Below are positions 16,874 to 23,519 of a DNA stretch of 64,000 nt, one piece after another. The stretch is taken from positions 62,001-126,000 of the forward strand of contig NZ_JAGGQJ010000011.1 in the NCBI RefSeq assembly GCF_018613325.1, read 5' to 3'. This DNA comes from Bacillus sp. ISL-34. Lineage in GTDB: Bacteria; Bacillota; Bacilli; Bacillales; DSM-1321. The notes below the pieces were generated by a model. It did not search any database and was not told where the DNA came from. It saw nothing but the letters and a program-made list of their open reading frames with translations. How positions within the stretch are numbered: position 1 is the first letter of the stretch; each line of letters begins with the position of its first letter. Made by a program: the position numbers and the translations under genes.

Positions 16874-17842
16874 GTGAAATTAGGGATCTTTACAGTGCTA
16901 TTTGCTCAAAAATCATTCGAGGATATGCTTGATTATGTCGCGAATTCCGGATTAAAAACAGTAGAAATCGGTACAGGCGGGTATCCAGGAAATATCCATT
17001 GTCCACTCGATGAACTGCTGGAAAGTGAAGAAAAGCGCCAAAAATACCTCGAAGCCGTTCAAACTAGAGGGCTAACGATCAGTGCATTCAGCTGCCACGG
17101 CAATCCAATCTCTCCAGATGAAGCATTCGCTAAAGAAAGTGATGAAACACTGATTAAAACAATCAAGCTTGCATCCTTACTGAACGTCCCGGTCGTCAAT
17201 ACCTTTTCTGGTACAGCGGGTGATCACGAAGGAGCTAAATATCCAAACTGGCCCGTCGCCCCTTGGCCGAATGAGTATACAGATGTGCTGAAATGGCAAT
17301 GGGAAGAAAAATTGATCCCCTATTGGAAGAAAGTGGCCGCCATCGCCGATGAACACAATATAAAAATTGGCCTTGAACTGCATGGGGGCTTTCTCGTGCA
17401 CACACCCTACACCTTGTTAAAACTTCGGGAAGCTACATCTGATGCAATAGGCGCCAACCTTGATCCAAGCCATCTTTGGTGGCAGGGCATCGAACCAGTC
17501 GAGGCCATCAAAATCCTAGGGAAAGCGGGAGCAATCTACCACTTCCACGCAAAAGACACATACCTGGATCAGGATAACATCAATATGTATGGATTAACCG
17601 ACATGCAGCCATATGGAAATATCCAGAGCCGTGCCTGGAACTTTCGCTCTGTAGGATGCGGCCACAGCCTGCAAGAGTGGTCCGACATCATGAGCGCCCT
17701 TCGCACATACGGTTACGATTACGTCGTCAGCATCGAACACGAAGACCCGCTGATGTCAGTTGAAGAAGGATTCCAACGGGCCGTAACCAATCTGAAAACT
17801 GTACTCATCAACGAAAGCCCAACTGATTTATGGTGGGTATAA
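16874..17842 (+). CDS. Sugar phosphate isomerase/epimerase family TIM-barrel protein
   Basis: A 322-residue AP-endonuclease-2-type TIM barrel, related to IolE and to keto-sugar lyases and epimerases. The likely metal ligands are visible: Glu in GLELHGG, Asp-x-x-His in NLDPSHLWWQG, His in YHFHAKD and Glu in VSIEHEDP. Such enzymes act on the keto-sugars made by Gfo/Idh/MocA dehydrogenases, fitting a 3-keto-sugar pathway. Translation probably starts at GTG 16874 (MKLGIFTVLF) after GGTGGGG; an in-frame GTG at 16865 is also possible. It is the last gene of the operon and is followed by a terminator. Confidence 0.88.
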   Translation: MKLGIFTVLFAQKSFEDMLDYVANSGLKTVEIGTGGYPGNIHCPLDELLESEEKRQKYLEAVQTRGLTISAFSCHGNPISPDEAFAKESDETLIKTIKLASLLNVPVVNTFSGTAGDHEGAKYPNWPVAPWPNEYTDVLKWQWEEKLIPYWKKVAAIADEHNIKIGLELHGGFLVHTPYTLLKLREATSDAIGANLDPSHLWWQGIEPVEAIKILGKAGAIYHFHAKDTYLDQDNINMYGLTDMQPYGNIQSRAWNFRSVGCGHSLQEWSDIMSALRTYGYDYVVSIEHEDPLMSVEEGFQRAVTNLKTVLINESPTDLWWV

Positions 17843-17859
17843 TTTAGAGCCGATAACGA

Positions 17860-17889
17860 GCAGCCTACTCCAGGTTGCTTTTTATTTTT
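17860..17889 (+). terminator. Terminator of the sugar catabolic operon
   Basis: GCAGCCT and AGGTTGC (one G-U pair) around ACTCC, followed by TTTTTATTTTT. Confidence 0.8.
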
Positions 17890-17894
17890 GGCCC

Positions 17895-18009
17895 TTACTC
17901 GTGAAAAAGTGGAATTCACGAGTAAAGTTGTGGAATTCACGAGTAAAAGCGTGAAACTCACGAGTAAAACAGCGAAACTCACGAGTAAATCCGCAAAACT
18001 ACGAATAAA
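17895..18009. repeat. 21-bp tandem repeat array (five units) with a leading inverted unit
   Basis: TCACGAGTAA begins at 17916, 17937, 17958 and 17979, with a decayed TACGAATAA at 18000, giving an exact 21-base period. The array opens with the inverse TTACTCGTGA at 17895, which can pair with the first unit in a ten-base stem. Spacers between units vary (for example AAGTTGTGGAAT against AAGCGTGAAAC). It lies between two convergent transcription units and codes for nothing plausible. Confidence 0.85.
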
Positions 18010-18031
18010 AAAGCAAAAATTTATATGAAAT

Positions 18032-18067
18032 TAAAAAAGAGATGCCCCCGAAATTCTGGGGGCATCT
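18032..18067 (-). terminator. Terminator of the pseudouridine synthase gene
   Basis: AGATGCCCCC and GGGGGCATCT pair perfectly. On the minus strand the stem runs into CTTTTTTAATT, directly after the stop of the 18071 gene. Confidence 0.9.
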
Positions 18068-18070
18068 TCA

Positions 18071-18781
18071 TTATGATCTTTGCCTTGGGGTGTAATCCAA
18101 TTCCTTAAACAGTTCCGTCAATTCATCCTCGGTTAGGTCACGCCATTGTCCGATCGCCAGTCCGTCCAGATGGATGTTCATGATCCGGATTCGATGTAAA
18201 TCACGGACTTCATAACCCAGTGCGGAGCACATCCGGCGGATTTGTCTGTTCAGTCCTTGCATCAAAGTGATGTTGAATGTAAATTTGGTCAACTGCTCAA
18301 CTTTACAAGGAAGTGTTTTCGTATCCAAAATCTCCACTCCGGATGACATATCTTTAATGAAGGAAGCGGTAAGTGGCTTATCGACGGTTACGATGTATTC
18401 TTTTTCATGCTTGTTTTCTGCACGAAGGATTTCATTTACGATGTCTCCGTCATTAGTAAGAAGGATCAGACCGCTTGAGTCTTTGTCCAGCCGTCCGATA
18501 TGAAAAATGCGAAGCGGATGATTTACAAAATCAACGATATTCCCTTTAATGTGTTTTTCCGTCGTACTTGTAATCCCTATTGGTTTATTCAGTGCAATAT
18601 AGACATTTTGCTGTTCGACTTTTATCGGCTTGCCGTCTACACGGACATCATCGCCGGGTTCAGCTTGACTGCCGAGCTCAGCTACAGTGCCATTAATCGT
18701 AACACGGCCCTCGGCTATCCATTTGTCTGCGCCTCGTCGCGAGGTAATTCCGGATTCACTGATAAATTTATTGATCCTCAA
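18071..18781 (-). CDS. Pseudouridine synthase, RluF/RsuA family
   Basis: A 236-residue rRNA pseudouridine synthase. An S4 RNA-binding domain ([20 protein letters not shown] to about residue 50) is followed by the catalytic domain with the active-site Asp in [20 protein letters not shown] (near residue 98). [21 protein letters not shown] is the conserved RsuA/RluF C-terminal motif. The length and short C terminus resemble RluF, which modifies U2604 of 23S rRNA; RluB or RsuA-type targets cannot be excluded. Single gene with its own terminator. Confidence 0.88.
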   Translation of the reverse strand: MRINKFISESGITSRRGADKWIAEGRVTINGTVAELGSQAEPGDDVRVDGKPIKVEQQNVYIALNKPIGITSTTEKHIKGNIVDFVNHPLRIFHIGRLDKDSSGLILLTNDGDIVNEILRAENKHEKEYIVTVDKPLTASFIKDMSSGVEILDTKTLPCKVEQLTKFTFNITLMQGLNRQIRRMCSALGYEVRDLHRIRIMNIHLDGLAIGQWRDLTEDELTELFKELDYTPRQRS

Positions 18782-18896
18782 CTAAAGCACACCTTTACAT
18801 TCAGATTTTCTTCTTTAAAGGATAACGTAAATCATGGTGCATAGACAAGGGGAAAAGCCAAGAAAGCGCTCGTTGATGAGAATTACTGGATGTTCT

Positions 18897-19796
18897 TTAC
18901 ATGTTCTTCGTGACAGCTGACGGATATGCCTTTTTCTTTTTGCTTGTCAGGTAGACGCCAATGAAGACAAGGAGGCCACCGAGGATTTGGATGATAGTGA
19001 TCGCATGACCCAAAACCAGACTAAGAATGGCGGTAAATACAGCAATCAGATTCAGATAAATTCCAGCCTGGCCGGCATTGATATGACGAAGGGAAATATT
19101 CCAGAAAATAAATGAGCCGACAGACGGGAAGATCCCAATATATAAGAGACCCGTGATGGCTTTACTGCTTAAATCAAGGTTCATTCCCGAGCCAATGGCA
19201 AATGGAGCGACGAGAATCAACCCAAGAAATACGGAAACGGCAGTGGCTGAGATGATCGGAATGCTTTTCAGTTTTTTACCGATTATTGAATAGAAGGTCC
19301 AAACGAGAATCGCCAGGAACATCAATAGGTCGCCTTTATTGTAAGTGAGCTGGAAAATATCCAGAAGGTGCCCTTTTGTCAGGACCAATAAAACGCCGAA
19401 TAAAGATATGAAAAGTCCGAGTGCATGGAGGGATGAAATTTTCTCCTTTAACAGCAAAGCGGAAAAAAGAACAATTAAGGCCGGGTTCATGGAATTGACA
19501 AGAGCGGCATTCATGGAGGTTGTATAGGTCAAAGCCCAATAAAGGAAAAAATTATAACTGATGATTCCGAGCACACCCAAGACTAATAGTAATTTCCAGG
19601 CTTTCCATACACTCTTCCAGTCTGGCTTTTCAATCCATTGGGCTAGAGGAAACAATAAGAAAACGGCAATTAGCCATCGCATGAATGTTAGCTGGATCGG
19701 GGAAAGTTCGGTCACAACGTACTTTCCGAATATGTAATTACCGGCCCAGAACAAATTTGCCAAGATAAGAAATAAAATAACAATAGATTTTTTCAT
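18897..19796 (-). CDS. EamA/DMT family transporter
   Basis: A 299-residue integral membrane protein with ten hydrophobic segments forming two EamA repeats, the layout of drug/metabolite exporters. The N-terminal FWAGNYIFGKYVVTELSPIQ and PALIVLFSALLLKEKIS are characteristic. The substrate is unknown; relatives export amino acids or metabolites. A single gene on the minus strand, with a Lys-rich cytoplasmic tail (TSKKKKAYPS). It is not close in sequence to the second EamA protein at 53183. Confidence 0.88.
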   Translation of the reverse strand: MKKSIVILFLILANLFWAGNYIFGKYVVTELSPIQLTFMRWLIAVFLLFPLAQWIEKPDWKSVWKAWKLLLVLGVLGIISYNFFLYWALTYTTSMNAALVNSMNPALIVLFSALLLKEKISSLHALGLFISLFGVLLVLTKGHLLDIFQLTYNKGDLLMFLAILVWTFYSIIGKKLKSIPIISATAVSVFLGLILVAPFAIGSGMNLDLSSKAITGLLYIGIFPSVGSFIFWNISLRHINAGQAGIYLNLIAVFTAILSLVLGHAITIIQILGGLLVFIGVYLTSKKKKAYPSAVTKNM

Positions 19797-19912
19797 CAGA
19801 CTGCCTCTTCCTTAATTTATGGAATATTCACTAAATATAACAAAGTGCAGGCACCTAAGCAATATAGAGAGCCTAGTCAATTTTTGTACAAGGATGAACC
19901 ACAGAGCAGGAT

Positions 19913-19947
19913 AAAAAGGCCGTTCAGCTTGAGCTGAACAGCCTTTT
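19913..19947 (-). terminator. Terminator of the aldo/keto reductase gene
   Basis: GTTCAGC-TTGA-GCTGAAC extended by AAAAGGC and GCCTTTT across one mismatch. On the minus strand it ends in CCTTTTTATCC just past the stop codon. Confidence 0.85.
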
Positions 19948-19957
19948 CACATCTATA

Positions 19958-20890
19958 TTAAGCGAAAATGGCACTGATTTCGGCGATTTCATCCATGGTT
20001 AGATCGACATCCAATGCTTGTAAGTTGCGTGTGACCTGTTCTGGCTTTTTCGCTCCGGGAATCAGTACATCTATCGAGTGCCGAGTTAAATACCAAGCTA
20101 GTACGACATCGGCGACATCGGTTTGCTTCCTGTTGGCGATCGCCCGCACTTCTTCCACTTTTTGCAGGTTGCTTACAAAGGCTTGTCCTTGGAAAAGCGG
20201 ACTTTTTGCCCGGCCGTCCTCGAATGTTGATTCCTGATTATATTTGCCGCCGAGCAGACCGGAAGCAAGGGGGAAATAAGGAATGAAGGAAATATCATTT
20301 TCGGCTGTATATGGCAGCAGGTCTTGTTCTGCCTCCCGTTTAAATAGATTGTACTCGGATTGCAGGACATCGACATAGCCGTCTTTATTCGCTTCCTTCA
20401 ATTGTTCGAACGAAAAGTTCGAGACGCCGATTGACTTGATTTTGCCTGCATCCTTTAATTCCTTTAAGGCACCTACTGCTTCATCTTTAGGGGTATCACC
20501 ATCAGGGAAATGGATATAAAATAAGTCGATGTAGTCTGTTTGGAGCCTTTTTAGACTCGAGTCCACGGCATTTTTTAGAAAAGCCGGAGAGTTATCAAAG
20601 ACGATGTTGCCATCGACAAATTTATGTGCCCCTTTAGTGGCAAGGACTATGTCCTCGCGTTTGCGACTCTCTTTAAGGATTTCACCGATAAGTTCTTCTG
20701 AACGCTCAGGACCGTAAATGTATGCTGTATCCCAAAAGTTGATTCCCTCTTCCAATGCCGTCCTCAAAACATCCCTTCCTGTATCCTCGCTTAGATTAGG
20801 GAAAAGGTTATGTCCGCCAATTGCATTCGTGCCAAGGCCAATCGGATTTACATACAGATCTGTTTTACCAATACGGGTTTGCTTAGACAT
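19958..20890 (-). CDS. Aldo/keto reductase, IolS-like
   Basis: A 310-residue NADPH-dependent aldo/keto reductase. [20 protein letters not shown] is very close to what I recall of Bacillus IolS. The catalytic Tyr lies in [18 protein letters not shown], with the Lys in [10 protein letters not shown] and the His in DLFYIHFPD. IolS relatives reduce varied carbonyls; a physiological substrate is not firmly known. I favour ATG 20890 (MSKQTRIG) with AAAGGAG somewhat far upstream. In-frame starts at 20902 and 20989 exist, but the first abuts the ribosome site and the second adds an unlikely hydrophobic leader. Confidence 0.88.
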   Translation of the reverse strand: MSKQTRIGKTDLYVNPIGLGTNAIGGHNLFPNLSEDTGRDVLRTALEEGINFWDTAYIYGPERSEELIGEILKESRKREDIVLATKGAHKFVDGNIVFDNSPAFLKNAVDSSLKRLQTDYIDLFYIHFPDGDTPKDEAVGALKELKDAGKIKSIGVSNFSFEQLKEANKDGYVDVLQSEYNLFKREAEQDLLPYTAENDISFIPYFPLASGLLGGKYNQESTFEDGRAKSPLFQGQAFVSNLQKVEEVRAIANRKQTDVADVVLAWYLTRHSIDVLIPGAKKPEQVTRNLQALDVDLTMDEIAEISAIFA

Positions 20891-21012
20891 ATTACTTATC
20901 ATCTCCTTTGACCCCATCATAACAAAAAGTGGATGTCGATTTCCAAAATAAAGCAATGCAGACATGTACAAAATAAGCAGGTGATCCATAAAATCACCTG
21001 CTTACTTCATTA

Positions 21013-22344
21013 TTATAGTGTTTCGATTTCCAACTCCTCAGCTGGAGCCTTTTGTCCGATTTGGCTGAGCAGAAGGCCAAGGGCTGTACCGACGAGAGCA
21101 GGGATGATCCACTCCATGCCGTAGGCGGAAAGGGGAAGGACATCACTCAAGGTTTGCACGGGTCCTAATTGTAAGCCAAAAGCATTCAGTCCATCTATCA
21201 AGGCGAAAACTCCTGTGAAAGTCATTGCACTGCGATAAACCTTCTTCGGGTTTTTGAAATGACGGCTGAAGAATGTCAGGACGATCAGGACGATCGTTAA
21301 CGGATAAGCCATCACAAGGAATGGTACCGATACTTTCAGAATTTGGTTCAGCCCCATATTTGAAAGGATGAAACCGACCATTGTTACGATCAGAATGACG
21401 GTTTTATAGTTCAGCTTGGGGAAAAGCTTCGAGAAATACTGTCCGCAAGCAGTCGTCAATCCGACGACGGTGGTGAAGCATGCTAAAGTGAAAATGATGC
21501 CGAGAAGGATCTTCCCGCCAGTTCCAAGTAAAAGGGTCGATGCGACAGTGAGGATATCCGTTCCGTTTTCGAATGAACCATCGGCTGCCATGCGTGCTCC
21601 CATTAGACCTAAGGAGATATAAACTAAAGAAAGCAAAACACCAGCGATGAGACCCGCTTTTACTGTATATCTCGTCAATTGCTTTCGTTCGGAAATCCCC
21701 CTTTGCTGGATTGAAGTAAGGATGACGATCCCAAAAGCCAGGGCAGCTAGAGCATCCATCGTATTGTAGCCTTCAATGAACCCTTCCGAAAATGCTCCTG
21801 CAGCATATGCTTCGGTTGGAGCTTGGAATGGAGCATCAAGCTTTACGAACCCAACGACACAGAGAATGACCATGGACAAAAGAAGAACGGGTGTAATCCA
21901 GCGTCCCATGAAGGTTTCCATTTTTTCTGGATTCAATGAAATGGCATAAACGATGATGAAAAATATGGTTGTGAACATGAATAGAAATAGTGATTGATTC
22001 ATTGAGTCGCCAAGATACGGCTTGAAGCCCATTTCATAGGCAACATTCGCATTCCGTGGAATGGCAAGAAACGGCCCGATGCTTAAATAGATGACCACCA
22101 TGAACAACGTGCTGAATAGAGGATGTACACGGGCACCGATAGTTTGTGCCCCGCCTTTAACAAGTGAGACTGCAAGAAGCACCAAAATTGGCAGGCCGAC
22201 TCCGGTGGCGACAAAACCGGCAATGGCTGGCCAGAAAGAAGTTCCTGATGATGCGCCTAAAAATGGAGGGAATATGAGATTCCCCGCTCCGAAGAACATT
22301 GAGAAAAGCATAAGGCCGATAAATAATGTGTCTGTTTTTTTCAT
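21013..22344 (-). CDS. brnQ: Branched-chain amino acid transport protein BrnQ
   Basis: A 443-residue secondary transporter of the LIVCS family, importing leucine, isoleucine and valine with sodium or protons. The start KKTDTLFIGLMLFSMFFGAG and FPPFLGASSGTSFWPAIAGF are diagnostic of BrnQ, and about twelve hydrophobic segments follow. It is preceded by a complete T-box leader whose specifier reads as isoleucine, which supports uptake of isoleucine when charged tRNA-Ile is scarce. Single-gene unit. Confidence 0.95.
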   Translation of the reverse strand: MKKTDTLFIGLMLFSMFFGAGNLIFPPFLGASSGTSFWPAIAGFVATGVGLPILVLLAVSLVKGGAQTIGARVHPLFSTLFMVVIYLSIGPFLAIPRNANVAYEMGFKPYLGDSMNQSLFLFMFTTIFFIIVYAISLNPEKMETFMGRWITPVLLLSMVILCVVGFVKLDAPFQAPTEAYAAGAFSEGFIEGYNTMDALAALAFGIVILTSIQQRGISERKQLTRYTVKAGLIAGVLLSLVYISLGLMGARMAADGSFENGTDILTVASTLLLGTGGKILLGIIFTLACFTTVVGLTTACGQYFSKLFPKLNYKTVILIVTMVGFILSNMGLNQILKVSVPFLVMAYPLTIVLIVLTFFSRHFKNPKKVYRSAMTFTGVFALIDGLNAFGLQLGPVQTLSDVLPLSAYGMEWIIPALVGTALGLLLSQIGQKAPAEELEIETL

Positions 22345-22422
22345 GGTGATTTCTCCTTTTTTTAAAATGATAACTCTCGCCGACTGGCCTGAAAAAGGCT
22401 AATTAAAGTGTTTTGTGCAAAT

Positions 22423-22690
22423 AAAAAACTCGCCCCTGAAAATCAGGGACGAGTTTGTGCTCGCGTTACCACCCATATTCCGCACTTCAAAGAAGCTGCG
22501 GCACTCAGTCAACGTACGAATTCATACGTGATCCATTGTAACGGCGGAAACCCGTCAAAGCCTACTGCACTTTCAGCTTTGCATCTCAGAGATGATTTTC
22601 GGATAGGCCTTGGACATCGACTTCCACCACATGTCGACTCTCTATGGAACAGGGTTCTCATCTTACTCTTTCTCTTCATAGATTTTATAA
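22423..22690 (-). promoter_or_regulatory. T-box leader, isoleucine-specific, controlling brnQ
   Basis: On the minus strand, TGGGTGGTAACGCG (22462-22475) is the T-box element that binds the uncharged tRNA end. A terminator stem follows (AAACTCG...CGAGTTT, 22426-22456) with a T run. Stem I includes GAAA-ATC-A; the ATC at 22594-22596 sits where the specifier codon is expected after the conserved GAA, giving isoleucine. Uncharged tRNA-Ile would stabilise the antiterminator and allow brnQ transcription. Confidence 0.93.
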
Positions 22691-22699
22691 TATAAAGAT

Positions 22700-22728
22700 A
22701 ATTTAGCAAATTCTGATTATGAAGTCAA
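22700..22728 (-). promoter_or_regulatory. Predicted promoter of the brnQ T-box transcript
   Basis: Minus-strand TTGACT (22723-22728), a 17-base spacer and TAAATT (22700-22705), placed just upstream of Stem I. Confidence 0.65.
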
Positions 22729-22895
22729 CATAATTTATCAATAATCCTTTTAAAGGAGCAGGAAATTAGTCCCTCGTTGGCGAAACTTCCTTTATCCAGA
22801 GGATTTTTTGAAGAAGAATAGGCTATAACTCCCTATTATCTTTCTAATCGCAACTATATTATAATAGAAGGCAGAACACTAAAGGAGACAACAGT

Positions 22896-23069
22896 ATGTC
22901 TGAAAATAAAAAATTAAGCCTGGCGGATGCAGTCAAACAGAAACTGGCTCAAAAGCAAGCAGGATCAAGTAAAGATAAACTGGAAACAGGCGTTGTGAAG
23001 AAAACGAAACAGCTTAAAAGCCAGTTGACCAAAAAGCCGAATAACCAACGTAAGCGTACAGGGGTATAA
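22896..23069 (+). CDS. Small basic protein, 57 residues
   Basis: A short Lys- and Gln-rich protein beginning MSENKKLSLADAVKQKLAQK and ending NQRKRTGV, strongly basic and without hydrophobic segments. AAAGGAGACA lies at normal distance before the ATG, and a terminator follows, so it is a self-contained small gene. Composition suggests a nucleic-acid- or ribosome-associated or partly disordered protein; I do not recognise a family. It is short enough for automatic annotation to miss. Confidence 0.72.
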   Translation: MSENKKLSLADAVKQKLAQKQAGSSKDKLETGVVKKTKQLKSQLTKKPNNQRKRTGV

Positions 23070-23113
23070 TCCTAATTTGTCAAAGGACAACGACTGTTCG
23101 GAGCTTATCAGAG

Positions 23114-23150
23114 AGCAGTTACCTTTTATGAATGAGGGTACTGCTTTTTT
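23114..23150 (+). terminator. Terminator after the small basic protein gene
   Basis: AGCAGTTACC and GGTACTGCT pair with one bulge, followed by TTTTTT. The remaining bases to 23519 hold no gene I can support. Confidence 0.75.
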
Positions 23151-23519
23151 ATATGGATGAGGCAGGGTGATCTTGCTTTTTACCGTTTATAGGTAAGTTG
23201 AAGGGCTGGGCAACTGGTCATTTAGAGGGATAAAGAATGGTTTGCTCACCTCTAGAAAAAACATATTTTCTCGAATATGGAAATGACATCTCTGTATCGG
23301 TTTATTAAAAACATTACAGTTCCATTTGTTTCTGTTTTAAAATTGTAAGAGTGGTGACATGTTGTTACCATATTGTTTTGCTAAAATAACATTTTAAGGT
23401 TTTGTAAATGATTTTTTAACTAAAGGAACCTATAGATTGAATGTTAGGTCTACTAGAGTGCTTATAGAATTAGTGATTATCCTTTAATTGAAAATATGAA
23501 ATATATCGGGGGAATAAAG

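Noticed and set aside
17719-17982. Minus-strand ORF with a VNST-type heptad repeat over the 21-bp array
   Set aside because: The repeat in the protein is only the 21-base DNA period read in frame; there is no ribosome site or sensible start.
18897-19796. Possible relation of the two EamA exporters as a recent duplication
   Set aside because: The sequences at 18897 and 53183 share only the family layout, without clear stretches of identity.
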